Position numbers and translations under genes: made by a program. Source: Nitrosomonadales bacterium (GTDB lineage Bacteria > Pseudomonadota > Gammaproteobacteria > Burkholderiales > SG8-39). From it: a DNA stretch of 42,891 bases. Shown here piece after piece: positions 1 through 9,850 of the stretch. The notes under the pieces were generated by a model. The model was not told the origin of the DNA, did no database searches, and saw nothing but the letters and a program-made list of their open reading frames with translations. Location of the stretch: assembly GCA_005240145.1 (NCBI GenBank), contig SBAS01000057.1:1-42891 (forward strand), written 5' to 3'. The stretch's first letter is position 1. Every line of letters begins with the position of its first letter.

Positions 1-959
1 ATTGCCGCCGCGAGTGCAACCGGGTCGCGCGGCGCGACCAATAGCGCCGTGCGTTCGTGCTCGGCGAGCTCGGGTATGCCGCCGACGGGCGTCGTCACGC
101 AGGGCAATTCAACCAGCATTGCCTGCACCAGTGCCTGCGGCACGCCTTCGTTGGCGTACGAGGGCAGCGCGAAGATGTCCAGCGCGCGCAGCCACGGCAG
201 CACATCGGCCTGCTGTCCCTGCATGCGCACGCGGCCCTTCAAGCCCAGTTGCGCGACGCGCTGCTCGAGCACCTCGCGCATCGGCCCGTCGCCGACGATC
301 ACCAGTTCAATGCGCTCGGGCAGCCGCTGCATTGCGTCGAGGAGAAACAGGTGCCCTTTCCAGCTGCGCAGCGTGGCGACAATGCCCACCAGGGTCTTGT
401 CCTGGGGCAGGCCGAAACGCGCGCGCATGGCCTTCCTTTCGCCCGGGCGGAAGCGCCCGGCGTCGATTCCGGTCGGTACCGACTCGATGCGCTCCGCGCT
501 GTAGCCGTTGCGCGCCACGAGCTCGTTCTTCAGCGCCTCTCCCGTGGTGACCACGCGCGCGGCGGCATGCATGTAAAGCCAGCGGGAAAGCAGCCCGCGC
601 GGCACCGGCGCGGAGATATGGCGCGTACGCACGATCGGCACCGGGTTGCCGAGCAGGCGCTGCGCCAGCGCCGCGAGCCAGGAATCGGTCGAACTGTGCG
701 TGTTGATGACATCGCCACGGTTTGCGCGCAGCCATGCTCTGAGCTCGCGCAGGGCGTGCAGCCGTTTCCTTTCGATCGGCAGGGCGACCACGGGAACACC
801 CCAGTTCGCCGCTTCGTCATGGATGCGCGCCTCGCGCGGGCAGACGAGCCTGACGGCGTGGCCGCGGCGAATCAGCCCCTGCGCTTCGGCAAGGATGCGC
901 ATCTCCTGTCCGCCCCAGCCGAGCGAGGACTCGGTGTGGACGATGTGGAGAGCCCTCAT
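1..959 (-). CDS. Glycosyltransferase family 4 (GT-B), C-terminus cut by window edge
   Basis: About 319 codons are visible and the reading frame runs off the left edge. The protein starts MRALHIVHTESSLGWGGQE, the usual glycine-rich N-terminal loop of GT-B glycosyltransferases. It has a donor-domain stretch with VGIVATLRSWKGH and, near residues 265-285, the acidic motif region ANEGVPQALVQAM followed by PVGGIPE, typical of GT4 enzymes that use nucleotide sugars. It probably adds a sugar during LPS core or other surface-glycan assembly at the cytoplasmic side of the inner membrane. The ATG overlaps the msbA stop as ATGA, so the two are translationally coupled. The acceptor cannot be told from sequence. 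Confidence 0.85.
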   Translation of the reverse strand, partial: MRALHIVHTESSLGWGGQEMRILAEAQGLIRRGHAVRLVCPREARIHDEAANWGVPVVALPIERKRLHALRELRAWLRANRGDVINTHSSTDSWLAALAQRLLGNPVPIVRTRHISAPVPRGLLSRWLYMHAAARVVTTGEALKNELVARNGYSAERIESVPTGIDAGRFRPGERKAMRARFGLPQDKTLVGIVATLRSWKGHLFLLDAMQRLPERIELVIVGDGPMREVLEQRVAQLGLKGRVRMQGQQADVLPWLRALDIFALPSYANEGVPQALVQAMLVELPCVTTPVGGIPELAEHERTALLVAPRDPVALAAA

Positions 960-2740
960 GCTTTTGCGTCTGCTGAAACAAATTGAATCCGGTACAACCT
1001 GGCGTAAACGCCGTCCTTTGCCAGCAACTCCGCATGCGTTCCCGCCTCCACAATGCGCCCGCCCTCGAGCACCACGATACGGTCGGCGCGCTCGATGGTG
1101 GACAGCCGGTGTGCGATCACGATCGTGGTGCGCCCGCGCATCAGCGTTTCCAGGGCCGACTGCACCAGCCGCTCGGATTCGGAGTCGAGCGCGGAGGTCG
1201 CCTCGTCGAGGATCAGCACCGGCGCATTCTTCAGCAGCGCGCGCGCGATGGCGAGGCGCTGGCGCTGCCCGCCGGAGAGGCGCATGCCGTTCTCCCCGAT
1301 CGGCGTGTCCAACCCCTGCGGCATCTCGCGGATGAACGCCATGGCATGCGCCGCCTCCGCAGCCGCGACCACTTCGGCGTCGCCCGCCGCGCCCATCGCG
1401 CCGTAGGCAATGTTGGCGCGAATGCTGTCGTTGAACAGCACCACTTCCTGCGACACCAGCGCGAGATTGGCGCGCAGGCTCTCCAGCTTGAGGTCCTGGA
1501 GGTCGTGTCCGTCGAGCAGCACGCGGCCGGCATCCGGTGCATAGAAGCGCGGCAGGAGATTCGCGAGCGTGGTCTTGCCCCCGCCCGAGCCGCCGACCAG
1601 TGCCACGGTTTCGCCCGGCCGTACCTTGAAGCTCACCGAGGAGAGCGCGGGCTCGGTGCGCGTCGGATAGGTCAGGCTGACATTCTGGAATTCGATCTCG
1701 CCGCGCGCACGCGGCAGCACTTCGGTGCCCGGGTCTGCCTCCGCGGGCGCGTCGATCAGCTCGAACACGCTTTCGGCGGCGGCCAGCCCGCGCTGCAGCG
1801 GTGCGTTGATCTCGGTCAGGTGCTTCAGCGGCGCGAGCAGCATCAGCATCGCGGTAAAGAAAGACGCGAACTCCCCCACCGTAATGCGTCCGGCGAGCGA
1901 GTCTTCCATCGCCAGGTACAGGATGATCGCGAGCGCAATCGCCGCGAGGGTGTGCGTCACCGGCGTGGTGAGCGCTGCCGGGACGGTCTGGCGCATGTTG
2001 AAGCCGCGCAGGCGCTGGCTGGCGCGCTCGAAACGCCGCGCTTCGTAGTCCTGCCCGCCGAAGACCTTGACCACCTTGTGGCACTCGATGGTCTCTTCCA
2101 GCACATGCACCAGCTCGCCAACGGCATGCTGCGCTTCGCGCGCCATGCCACGCAAGCGCCGCGACAGCAGGCGCACGAATAGCGCGATCAGCGGCCCCAC
2201 CGCGAGCGCCACCAGCGTCAGCTTCCAATTGAGGTAGAAGAGCCATGCCAGCAGGCCGATCACGGCAATGGAATCCTTTACCACCACCGTCAGGACGGTG
2301 GTCGCCGCCGCCGTCACGCCGCCGACGTCGTAGGCGATCTTGGAGAGCACCGCGCCCGAACTGTGGTCGTCGAAGAACTTCGCCGGCAGGCGCACGAGGC
2401 GCGCGAACATCGCCGCGCGCAGGTCCAGCACCACGCGGTTCGACACCCAGGCGAGAAAGTACGCGGAGCTGAAGGTAAGTATGCCGCGTACCAGGAAAAT
2501 GCCCACCAGCGCGGCCGCGAATACGAGGGGCGGAAACATGGGCTGCTTGCCGGCGCCAAAGCCACCGTCCAGCAATGGTTTCATCAGGGCCGGAAACAGG
2601 GGCTCGGTCGCGGCGGCCGCGATCATGCCCAGCAAGGCCAGGCCAAACGCCTTGGCGTACGGGCGCACGTAGGACAGCAGCCTGAAGTACAGCGCGCGGT
2701 CGCGTCGTGCGCTGGACGCCGCTTCGCGCATTTTGCTCAC
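956..2740 (-). CDS. msbA: Lipid A export ATP-binding/permease protein MsbA
   Basis: This 594-residue ABC half-transporter flips lipid A-core across the inner membrane as a homodimer. The N-terminal half is an ABC exporter membrane domain (hydrophobic segments near 30-55, 70-100, 148-170, 172-190, 262-278, 290-305). The ATPase domain follows, with Walker A GGSGGGKT at about 383-390, signature LSGGQ at 488-492 and Walker B LILDEATSALD at about 509. Length fits MsbA (about 580). The start is a GTG at 2740 that overlaps the preceding gene's stop as GTGA; an ATG three codons later (2731) is the alternative. The flanking LPS glycosyltransferases support MsbA rather than another type I exporter. Confidence 0.93.
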   Translation of the reverse strand: MSKMREAASSARRDRALYFRLLSYVRPYAKAFGLALLGMIAAAATEPLFPALMKPLLDGGFGAGKQPMFPPLVFAAALVGIFLVRGILTFSSAYFLAWVSNRVVLDLRAAMFARLVRLPAKFFDDHSSGAVLSKIAYDVGGVTAAATTVLTVVVKDSIAVIGLLAWLFYLNWKLTLVALAVGPLIALFVRLLSRRLRGMAREAQHAVGELVHVLEETIECHKVVKVFGGQDYEARRFERASQRLRGFNMRQTVPAALTTPVTHTLAAIALAIILYLAMEDSLAGRITVGEFASFFTAMLMLLAPLKHLTEINAPLQRGLAAAESVFELIDAPAEADPGTEVLPRARGEIEFQNVSLTYPTRTEPALSSVSFKVRPGETVALVGGSGGGKTTLANLLPRFYAPDAGRVLLDGHDLQDLKLESLRANLALVSQEVVLFNDSIRANIAYGAMGAAGDAEVVAAAEAAHAMAFIREMPQGLDTPIGENGMRLSGGQRQRLAIARALLKNAPVLILDEATSALDSESERLVQSALETLMRGRTTIVIAHRLSTIERADRIVVLEGGRIVEAGTHAELLAKDGVYARLYRIQFVSADAKA

Positions 2741-3870
2741 GCGAGGTTCGAGTAGAGTTGGGTGAGGTTGCTGGCCATGGCGTCGATTCCGTAGCGCTCG
2801 GCGGTACTGCGCGCGGCGGCACGCAGTCCTGCGCCCCCGCTTTCATCTGCCGCGACTTCCGCCGCAACGTGCATCAACTGCGTCAACCCGGCGACGTCGC
2901 CGGGGTCGCAGATCCAGCCATTCTCTCCGTGCCGCACGGATTCGGCGGCGCCGCTGCGCCGTCCGACAATGGCGGGCAGGCCCATCGCCAGCGCCTCCAG
3001 GAAGGAATTCGGGAACGGATCGTAGCGAGTCGGAAGCATAAAGCAATCTGCCGCCGCATAGAGCGGGCGCACGTCTTCCCGGCCGCCCAGCAGCCTTACG
3101 CGCTCGCCCAGGCCCCTGGCGGCGGCCAGCGCCGCGAAGCGCGCAGCATGGCGATCGGCTCCGGCCACCGCCAGCCGGTAGCGCGCCTCGCCGCAGCCCG
3201 CGAGCGCGCCGATCGCGGCATCCAGCCCCTTGCGCGCGAACCCGGAGCCGACGAAGACGAACAAGGTCTCGCCGGCGGCGACCTGCAGCTCGGCGCGTGC
3301 CTGCGCGCGCAGCGCCGCGCGATGGCGCGGATGAAAATACTCGAGATCGACACCGTTGTAGATCACGTGCAGCTTCTGCGGCGCGAGCCCGAAGCGCTGC
3401 CGGATCTCCTCGCGCACCATGCCTGAATTGCAGATCACTGCGCGCAGGCGCGGGTGCTCGAACATGCGCCGCTCGGCCGTGCAGAGGTAGTCGTGGTGGG
3501 GATTGAGGGCAATGCCGAGGCGCTCCATGCTCCCTGCCGCGGCGAGGCGGATGTCCAGCCATTCCGCGTGCACGCCGTCGCCCGCGCGGTAGAGGTCGCA
3601 GCCGGCAATTCGCTCGTGCGACTGCACCAGATCGAACTTGCCGGCATCCCAGGCGCTCCTCGCGGCGCGCGCGAACGACGCGTCGCGCCAGAGGTTGCCG
3701 AGACAGAACGGATCGATCCCCACAAAACGCCGCGCGCCCCAGCCTTCGGCCCGGCGCGCGATCAGGGTCAGTTCGGCCCCGGCGCGCTCAAGCGCCGGGA
3801 GGGCGCGTTCGATGAAGCGCTCGGCGCCGCCATAGGGGTTGTAGCGCTGCCGCACCAACGCAACCCGCAC
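2737..3870 (-). CDS. WaaG-like LPS core glycosyltransferase (GT4)
   Basis: The protein has 377 residues from a GTG start at 3870, 5 bases after the stop of the heptosyltransferase gene; the start was chosen because VRVALVRQRYNPYGGAERF is the conserved GT-B N-terminus. A longer in-frame extension to 3945 would run back into the upstream gene and has no family character. The stretch CDLYRAGDGVHAEW resembles the corresponding region of WaaG (LPS glucosyltransferase I), and the donor-site motif is YDPFPNSFLEALAMG, a D-x7-E variant of the usual E-x7-E. It probably transfers a hexose to the heptose region of the inner core. The sugar donor is inferred, not seen. Confidence 0.85.
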   Translation of the reverse strand: MRVALVRQRYNPYGGAERFIERALPALERAGAELTLIARRAEGWGARRFVGIDPFCLGNLWRDASFARAARSAWDAGKFDLVQSHERIAGCDLYRAGDGVHAEWLDIRLAAAGSMERLGIALNPHHDYLCTAERRMFEHPRLRAVICNSGMVREEIRQRFGLAPQKLHVIYNGVDLEYFHPRHRAALRAQARAELQVAAGETLFVFVGSGFARKGLDAAIGALAGCGEARYRLAVAGADRHAARFAALAAARGLGERVRLLGGREDVRPLYAAADCFMLPTRYDPFPNSFLEALAMGLPAIVGRRSGAAESVRHGENGWICDPGDVAGLTQLMHVAAEVAADESGGAGLRAAARSTAERYGIDAMASNLTQLYSNLA

Positions 3871-3875
3871 GGCTC

Positions 3876-4958
3876 TCAGCGCTCCTGGCTCAGCAGATCC
3901 TGTGCCGCCGCGTAGACCTCGTCCACGCCCAGCGTCGTGAGGCACTCGCTCACCTTGCTGCCGCCGCAGCCGTCATTGCCGCAGGGACGGCAGGGGTGGG
4001 TGCTCGTGACGACGCGATGCTTCACGCGCCATGGGCGCCATTCGTCATCGCCGCTGGGACCGAACAGCGCCACCGCTGGCGTTCCCATCGCTGCGGCGAG
4101 GTGCATCGGCATCGAATCGACCCCGACGAAAAGCCGCGCACGCGCAGTGAGGGCGCCTAGTTCCTTGATGGAGAGCTTGCCTGCCAGATTTATCGGTTTT
4201 GATTTCGCTTTTGAAAGAACTTCATCTATCAAGGCCATTTCAGCCGGCTCGGGCGCCGCGCTAATCACCACGCGATGGGTCGACGCAAGGCGATCGATCA
4301 GCTCTGCATTGCGCTCGGCTGTCCAGGACTTGAAACTCCAGCGCGAGGCCGGATGAATATGGATGTAGCCGCGCTCAGGCAAGCCCTCCGCGGCAAGCAG
4401 CGCCGCGATGCGCGCTTCGGCTTCGGCGCCCGGGATGAACCGCAGGCGCCGCTCTTCCATCGAAGGCTGCACGCCGATGCGCCGCAGCGCGTCGAGATTC
4501 GCCTCGACCCTGTGCCGGCGCCCGTTGGGCGCGAGCGGATAGAGGTGCGTGAAGCTGCGCGCCCAGAATTTGCCGCGCCCCGGCACAGCCGGCGCGACGC
4601 TGGCGCGCGGGCCGAGAGCGCGCGCGAGCCAGGCCCCGCGCGGCTGCTCGGTGAGGTGCACCAGAAGATCGTAGCGCCGCGCCCGCAGCGCCCGAAAAAG
4701 TTCCCGTTCCAGAGAAAATCTGGACAGGGCGCCTTCCTGCTTCCAGTTCCGCCCGACCGCAAGCAATTGGGTGAGTGCTGGGTGCCCTTCGAGCATCGGC
4801 GCGGTGTCGTCGTACACCAGCGCGTCGATCTCGATCCTGGGACCGTGCGCCTGGAGCACGGCCAGCACCGGCGAGGCCAGCAGCACGTCGCCGTGGTGGC
4901 GCAGCACGACCACCAGTGCGCGCGCGATTTCCTTGAGCGAAACTGCGTCTTTCAGCAT
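3876..4958 (-). CDS. waaQ: Heptosyltransferase, GT9, WaaQ-like
   Basis: The protein has 360 residues from ATG 4958, which lies inside the end of the upstream DUF71 gene (7-base overlap). The N-terminus VVVLRHHGDVLLASPV matches the LRHHGD motif of WaaQ (LPS heptosyltransferase III). The donor-binding region HPASRWSFKSW and the loop VGVDSMPMHLAAAMGTP are typical of ADP-heptose transferases, and the cysteine-rich tail CRPCGNDGCGGSKVSECL is also characteristic of WaaQ-type enzymes. It should add a heptose to the inner core of LPS in the cytoplasm. An AT-rich patch lies at 4186-4240 within otherwise GC-rich coding sequence. A TTG at 4967 is a less likely start. Confidence 0.87.
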   Translation of the reverse strand: MLKDAVSLKEIARALVVVLRHHGDVLLASPVLAVLQAHGPRIEIDALVYDDTAPMLEGHPALTQLLAVGRNWKQEGALSRFSLERELFRALRARRYDLLVHLTEQPRGAWLARALGPRASVAPAVPGRGKFWARSFTHLYPLAPNGRRHRVEANLDALRRIGVQPSMEERRLRFIPGAEAEARIAALLAAEGLPERGYIHIHPASRWSFKSWTAERNAELIDRLASTHRVVISAAPEPAEMALIDEVLSKAKSKPINLAGKLSIKELGALTARARLFVGVDSMPMHLAAAMGTPAVALFGPSGDDEWRPWRVKHRVVTSTHPCRPCGNDGCGGSKVSECLTTLGVDEVYAAAQDLLSQER

Positions 4959-5644
4959 GCGGCGCAAGATAGCACGTCGGCATAGACGAATCCGTCTCGC
5001 TCGGTGACCTCGCCCACGCGTGTGGCGAGCGGCGCGCGAAACATGGGGCCGGCGAATGCGAAAGTGTGAAACTCGCCGCGCTCACCGCACGCGTCTACGC
5101 CTTCGGGAATGCGGCGCACGAAGTCTGAATCAAACAGCGCACCGGCCCATTCGCGCGGTGCCTGACGCGGATCCACGCAGGTGATCCACGCGCGCAAGCC
5201 GCCCGCGGTCATCTCCTCTGCGAGAGACCGCGTCGGCAATCCCCAGAGCGGAAAAAGGAGCTCGACGCCCATCGCCGCGAATTGCCGTTCACGGTAGCGG
5301 CGAATGTCTTCGAGAAAAAGATCGCCGAATGCCGCATGCGTAATGCCTTTGTGCTTCGCCCGCGCCATGAAATCCGCGATGGCCGCTTCGTAGACTGCGT
5401 TCGGACAGGGACTTGGAATCGGTATCCTGTGCAGCGTGAGTCCCAGAGCCGCCGCCTGTGCCTGGAGCAAGTCGGGGCGCACATCGTGGACAGCCACGCG
5501 GCCGCTGGCCTCAGCGACGGTAGTAAAGAGCCCCGCAACTTCGACTGCCGGCGAACGCAGGAGTTGACGCAGGGCCCAGGCGCTGTCTTTGCCGCTCGAC
5601 CATGCAAGAAGAGTGGGCTTACGCGGCGACGGTAACGCGTCCAT
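4952..5644 (-). CDS. DUF71/COG2102 PP-loop ATPase, predicted B12-salvage amide ligase
   Basis: This 230-residue ATP-pyrophosphatase-fold protein has the PP-loop SSGKDSAW at residues 16-23 and the DUF71 motif CGERGEFHTF near residues 200-209. Eukaryotic and archaeal relatives are diphthine-ammonia ligases (Dph6). Bacteria lack diphthamide, and published comparative genomics of DUF71 proposed that a bacterial subgroup works in B12 salvage. Placement directly behind btuB-cobQ-btuM under a cobalamin riboswitch fits that subgroup. ATG 5644 was chosen because the PP-loop strand begins ten residues later; upstream in-frame starts (5668, 5686) would extend into the BtuF remnant. It overlaps that remnant by 26 bases. 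The exact substrate is unknown. Confidence 0.82.
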   Translation of the reverse strand: MDALPSPRKPTLLAWSSGKDSAWALRQLLRSPAVEVAGLFTTVAEASGRVAVHDVRPDLLQAQAAALGLTLHRIPIPSPCPNAVYEAAIADFMARAKHKGITHAAFGDLFLEDIRRYRERQFAAMGVELLFPLWGLPTRSLAEEMTAGGLRAWITCVDPRQAPREWAGALFDSDFVRRIPEGVDACGERGEFHTFAFAGPMFRAPLATRVGEVTERDGFVYADVLSCAAC

Positions 5645-5804
5645 CGGCCCACGCCCGGACAATCGCATGTATCCGTTCCACGCCATCGGTGAGCGCCGCA
5701 GGCCCAGGCTGCAGGATTTCCGCCGATTTGATTTCGAAGAGCTGGTTATCGCGTACCGCCGGGATTGCAGACCAACCGGGTCGCGCGCATAACGCCGTGA
5801 TCAA
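5619..5804 (-). pseudogene. BtuF C-terminal remnant (cobalamin-binding protein)
   Basis: A 61-codon frame contains only the end of a BtuF/FhuD-type periplasmic cobalamin-binding protein: RPGWSAIPAVRDNQLFEIKS followed by ILQPGPAALTDGVERI, the well-conserved C-terminal block of the family. Roughly the first 200 residues, including signal peptide and N-lobe, are absent; the upstream DNA in this frame is antisense-like sequence within btuM. A TTG at 5804 overlaps the btuM stop as TTGA, so the fragment could still be translated. It most likely marks a deletion that removed the front of btuF and joined its tail to the end of btuM. A functional mini-protein is possible but unsupported. Confidence 0.8.
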
Positions 5805-6370
5805 GCCCTCTGGGATCGCGGCCCCACAAGCGTCACGAGCACGTGCAATCCCGCCGCAAGGACGATGTAGGCCGCGGCGCCCGATGCATATGGCGGAAAG
5901 TACTTGGCGACCCTGGATGCATACTCCACCCAGCTCATCTCCGGGAAATATCCGGACAGCAGGTAGAAGCTCGCATTCGAGATCAGAAAAGCGACGGATA
6001 CGCTCAGTGCGACTGCGCCAACGAACGGTGCCAGCGCGAGCCACTCCATGCGGTGTCGGTTCGCGTACCAGACGCCCCCCAGCCAAAGGCTCGCATACGT
6101 CGGAATGAGGAAGGCATAGGCGGGGGTAACGCACCAGTCGCTCACGCCGCCGAGCGTAATAGCGAGATAGTCGATCAGCGCGGCCTCCGCCAGATAGCAG
6201 GCGAGCAGTGCAGGGCGCCGCAAAAAGAACCCGCCGAGGAAAAACACCGCCAACGATGCATCCGGAAAGTAGGTTGCTGAACCAAAGTGATGGAAACGCG
6301 TCGCAACCATGAGCAAGGCAAGCAAGAGCGCGATGCTGGTTTGTCCGCTGCGAGCAATCGTCTGATTCAT
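5801..6370 (-). CDS. btuM: BtuM-type cobalamin transporter (solitary S-component-like membrane protein)
   Basis: This 189-residue, very hydrophobic protein has about six membrane segments (near 12-24, 36-50, 53-72, 82-99, 105-127, 150-176). Counting from ATG 6370, the cysteine in [14 protein letters not shown] is residue 80, the position reported for the cobalt-binding, decyanating cysteine of Thiobacillus denitrificans BtuM. Size, topology, residue position and location between cobQ and a BtuF remnant behind a B12 riboswitch all agree. BtuM proteins resemble ECF S-components but act without an ECF module; none is encoded here. The ATG overlaps the cobQ stop as ATGA. It would move cobalamin across the inner membrane after BtuB. 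Confidence 0.88.
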   Translation of the reverse strand: MNQTIARSGQTSIALLLALLMVATRFHHFGSATYFPDASLAVFFLGGFFLRRPALLACYLAEAALIDYLAITLGGVSDWCVTPAYAFLIPTYASLWLGGVWYANRHRMEWLALAPFVGAVALSVSVAFLISNASFYLLSGYFPEMSWVEYASRVAKYFPPYASGAAAYIVLAAGLHVLVTLVGPRSQRA

Positions 6371-7899
6371 CGTTTGGCTCCGCAAAATCGCAGGATTGAT
6401 TCGAGTTCCAGGTGTTCTTCAATGCAGTCGGCGAGCCGCTCGAGGCTGGCTTCACGTGCAAGGTCCAAGTTTACCGCCTTTGCGTCTGGCAGTCCCGCCC
6501 AGTCGAGGATCGCCGCGAGCGCCCTCGGGTGATCGAACACGCCGTGAACATACGTGGCGAGGACTTGGCCGTCTACCGACTGCGCACCGTCTGGCGCACC
6601 GTCAATCCGGGCTGCGGGTCGCTTGAATGCTGGTCCCCGGCTTACTCCCACATGAATTTCGTAGCCTTGTATTTGTGCTTCGCGCTTTGTGCCCGGAAAA
6701 ATAACCCCATTGACGTTGCGCCGCTGCTTGCGACGTGTCAGATCCGTTTCCATATCGAGCACGCCCAAACCTCGGCTTTCTCCAATCGGCCCTTCCACGC
6801 CTTCGGGGTCGCGAATAGTGCGTCCAAGCATCTGCATTCCGCCACACAAACCGATGAGCTTTCCACCGTAGCGCAGGTGGCGCAGGATGGATTCGCGCCA
6901 CCCCTGAGCTTCGAGGAACCCGAGATCAGCGCGCACATTCTTGCTTCCGGGAAGGACGATCAGATCGGCGGCGGGCAGGGATTCCCCCGGGCCGACAAAC
7001 CGCACCTCAACCCCTGGTTGCAGGCGCAGCGCGTCTAGATCGGTGTGGTTGCTGACGCGCGGGTACACAGGTACCACCACCCTGAAAGCCTGGTGCGAAC
7101 CGGAAACGGATTTTTCCGGAAGGGCGTCCTCGGCATCCAGCGTCAGACCCTGCAGGTAGGGCAGGACTCCGACGACCGGCTTGCTCGTTCTGGATTCGAG
7201 CCAATCGATTCCGGAATCCAGCACTGCGCGTTCGCCGCGAAACCGATTGATCACAAAACCGACGATGCGATCGCGCTCGGAAACAGTGAGGCATTCGAGC
7301 GTACCTACAAGATGTGCGAACACGCCGCCGCGATCGATATCCGCGACCAGTACTACAGGACAATCCACGGCCTCAGCGAATCCCATGTTGGCAAGATCAT
7401 GCGCCCGCAGATTGATCTCCGCCGGGCTTCCCGCACCCTCAACCACGACCGCGTCGAATCCTCTGTGCAGGCGCGCGAACGACTCCAGAACCGCTTCGAG
7501 CAGTTCCGGTTTGGCACGCTGGAAATCGCCAGCTTCGAACTCCGCCCGCGGTTCGCCGTGCACAATCAACTGCGCGCGAACATCGCTCTCCGGCTTCAGG
7601 AGCACCGGATTCATGTCGGTGAGAGGCGCCACCCTAGCAGCCTGCGCCTGCAAGGCCTGTGCCCGGCCAATCTCGCCGCCGTCCGCCGCCACAGCGCTGT
7701 TGAGCGACATGTTCTGGGGTTTGAATGGCGCAACCCGCAGTTCTCGGCGGGCGAGAATCCGGCAAAGTCCGGCAACCAGCGTGCTCTTGCCGGCGCCCGA
7801 ACTGGTGCCCTGCACCATCAGCACGCGTTCAGCCCTGAAACTGCGCCGAGTAGCCGGGCGTGGCTGTTCGGGCAGATCAGAAGCAGGCATGCCCGGCAT
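6367..7899 (-). CDS. cobQ: Cobyric acid synthase CobQ/CbiP
   Basis: The 510-residue enzyme amidates side chains b, d, e and g of adenosylcobyrinic acid a,c-diamide using ATP and glutamine. The N-terminal dethiobiotin-synthetase-like domain shows the P-loop [12 protein letters not shown] at about 29-40, then KPQNMSLNS and [11 protein letters not shown]. The C-terminal class I glutamine amidotransferase domain has the nucleophile loop [11 protein letters not shown] and the late histidine in YVHGVFDHP. It starts 10 bases after btuB. No other corrin-ring genes lie in the window, so here it may serve salvage of incompletely amidated corrinoids, though the rest of the pathway could lie elsewhere. 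ATG 7899 is the first of two close candidates (7890). Confidence 0.95.
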   Translation of the reverse strand: MPGMPASDLPEQPRPATRRSFRAERVLMVQGTSSGAGKSTLVAGLCRILARRELRVAPFKPQNMSLNSAVAADGGEIGRAQALQAQAARVAPLTDMNPVLLKPESDVRAQLIVHGEPRAEFEAGDFQRAKPELLEAVLESFARLHRGFDAVVVEGAGSPAEINLRAHDLANMGFAEAVDCPVVLVADIDRGGVFAHLVGTLECLTVSERDRIVGFVINRFRGERAVLDSGIDWLESRTSKPVVGVLPYLQGLTLDAEDALPEKSVSGSHQAFRVVVPVYPRVSNHTDLDALRLQPGVEVRFVGPGESLPAADLIVLPGSKNVRADLGFLEAQGWRESILRHLRYGGKLIGLCGGMQMLGRTIRDPEGVEGPIGESRGLGVLDMETDLTRRKQRRNVNGVIFPGTKREAQIQGYEIHVGVSRGPAFKRPAARIDGAPDGAQSVDGQVLATYVHGVFDHPRALAAILDWAGLPDAKAVNLDLAREASLERLADCIEEHLELESILRFCGAKR

Positions 7900-7909
7900 T
7901 CGGCCGCCG

Positions 7910-9721
7910 CTAGAAACCGTGGCTGAGCAGCGCGCTCAGCTTGCGGCCCTGGGTATTGAATCCGTGCGCAAGCGTGTACTTCTTGTCGAACGCGTTTTCG
8001 AGCCGGAGCGAGATGGCGGTTTCTTTCGAAATTTCATAGCGCGTCATGAAATTGAATACCGCAAAGCCGGGCAGTTCAACTCTGGCAAATGTAACGAGGT
8101 GGTTGTCGAACCGCCTGCCGCTGGCCAGCATTTCCCCGGTAACCCGCCACGGACCCACGCTTTTCGCCACTGAAAGACTGCCGAACTCCTTGGCGCGGCG
8201 CACGAGCTGGAGATGGGTCGTTGCGGTGTGCTGAATCGGATCCTGCATGGTTAAGCTCGCCTTTAAATCGAACCCCTGAAAGGTTCCGCCGTAGCTCGTT
8301 TCGATACCGTCAATCGTGTTAAGCGGAAAGCCATCGATCAGATCGTAAATACGCGAGTGGAACCCGACCACGCGGAAAAGATGCCCGGCGGCCGCGTATT
8401 GCACCCCGGCTTCGAAGCTGCGGGCACGTTCCGGCAGCAGGTTCGGATTCCCGAAACCTGGAAAAAACAGTTCGTTGAACGTGGGCGCGCGAAATGCGGT
8501 GCTGGAGGCCGCGGTCAATTTCCAACTGCCGGACAACTCGTAGCCGTAGCCGACATAGTGCGTGCGGCTGGCCCCGTAGTCCGAGTATTTTTCATTGCGC
8601 AACGATATCTGCAGATTGTTCGCCCCGAACCGGCCGTTATACGCGCCGATCAGGCCATCCACGCTGCGCCCCGAGCGGGCATACGCCGTGTTGCTGCCGA
8701 TCGACTGGCGAAGAAAGTCGGCCGTCACGATGAACTTGTGATCGGCATGAAATGGGATTTCGTTCTGCCAGGTAAGTTGCGAGTTGGCCGTCTTGGCCCG
8801 GCTCGCGAGGGTGCTATTAGTGAAGGAATTAAACTGATCGAAACCCTCGGAGTAAGTGATTTTCGACTGCCACCATTCTGCAAGCCGATTGTTGGAATAG
8901 AGCGCCCACGAACCAACGCTTGTGTCCGCGGTATGCTTGTCGTTTACGGACGCGGCAAAGGCATTGTCAAACTCCACCTTGCCGTCGCTGGCGAAGTAGC
9001 GCGCACCCAGCTGATGATCGGCGTTGATCCTGCGCTCGAGGAATCCTGACAACGACAGGTTTCGATAGCCATCGCGGTCCGGGTTGGTAGTCGCGGAATT
9101 CGTCGGCTTCTGTGCCGAGAATCCACTGGTCGAAAAATGCGACGCGTTGAGGTTGAACTTGGTGTCCCCCGCCGTGCCCGCGTACTGCGCGCGCAGGCGT
9201 TGCTCTCCTTGTTCGCCAAGGCCTGCATCGATGCTGACTCGCGGAACGCCACGGCCTGTCTTGGTGAATACCTGGATAACGCCCCCGATTGCGCCGGACC
9301 CATAGAGGCTGGAGACGTTGCCGCGCACGATCTCGACCCGTTCGATCTGGTCCAGCATGAACTGGTCGATCGCCGTCGAGCCGAAGTTGAGGTTGCTGAG
9401 GCGCATGCCGTCGACCAAAACCAGCACTTGGTTGGTCGTGGCGCCGCGCAGGAACGTGGAGCTGACCGTGCCTACGCCGCCGCTCTGCGAAAATTCGAAT
9501 CCCGCCTCCTTGCGCAAGAGACTGGGAAGGTCAACGGCGCCCGAAGCACGGATCTCGCGCGAAGTGATCACGGTGGTATGCGGGATGGCGTCGCGCATGC
9601 GTTGCTCAAATCGCGATGCCGTGACGACGATCGCGTCATCCTCCGGCACAACTTGGGCAATTGCTGATGCAGGAACGAGCGCGAATAAAGTCGCGGCTTT
9701 TACAGCGAAACGAATGGACAT
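7910..9721 (-). CDS. btuB: TonB-dependent vitamin B12 outer-membrane receptor BtuB
   Basis: The 603-residue protein begins with a signal peptide ([21 protein letters not shown]), followed by a TonB box-like [10 protein letters not shown], a plug domain ([48 protein letters not shown]) and a β-barrel ending in an aromatic residue (ALLSHGF). The plug sequence [18 protein letters not shown] is typical of BtuB. ATG 9721 is chosen over an upstream in-frame start at 9772 because the signal peptide begins there and an AAGGGGAG ribosome site sits just upstream. A cobalamin riboswitch 160 bases upstream on the same strand settles the ligand. It is the first gene of the minus-strand run. Confidence 0.95.
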   Translation of the reverse strand: MSIRFAVKAATLFALVPASAIAQVVPEDDAIVVTASRFEQRMRDAIPHTTVITSREIRASGAVDLPSLLRKEAGFEFSQSGGVGTVSSTFLRGATTNQVLVLVDGMRLSNLNFGSTAIDQFMLDQIERVEIVRGNVSSLYGSGAIGGVIQVFTKTGRGVPRVSIDAGLGEQGEQRLRAQYAGTAGDTKFNLNASHFSTSGFSAQKPTNSATTNPDRDGYRNLSLSGFLERRINADHQLGARYFASDGKVEFDNAFAASVNDKHTADTSVGSWALYSNNRLAEWWQSKITYSEGFDQFNSFTNSTLASRAKTANSQLTWQNEIPFHADHKFIVTADFLRQSIGSNTAYARSGRSVDGLIGAYNGRFGANNLQISLRNEKYSDYGASRTHYVGYGYELSGSWKLTAASSTAFRAPTFNELFFPGFGNPNLLPERARSFEAGVQYAAAGHLFRVVGFHSRIYDLIDGFPLNTIDGIETSYGGTFQGFDLKASLTMQDPIQHTATTHLQLVRRAKEFGSLSVAKSVGPWRVTGEMLASGRRFDNHLVTFARVELPGFAVFNFMTRYEISKETAISLRLENAFDKKYTLAHGFNTQGRKLSALLSHGF

Positions 9722-9850
9722 GCTCTCCCCTTGCTCTGGCAGCCAGCGTCCCCGCAGGCTGCGATGCTGCAAACGGACGAAGCAGGGCGAAGCGCGCTAG
9801 CGCCAACAATTGCCGCCCGCAATCGTCCAACAGCGGCCTCAGACTGCGAG

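Noticed and set aside
307-735. Long open frames antisense to the first glycosyltransferase and elsewhere on opposite strands of real genes
   Set aside because: They follow from high GC at third codon positions; translations are Arg/Ala/Pro-rich with no domain, and the opposite strand has a clear family member.
5804-6461. The BtuF frame read upstream as a 280-residue protein
   Set aside because: Upstream of about 5804 the frame lies within btuM and cobQ in another frame and lacks a signal peptide or BtuF motifs.
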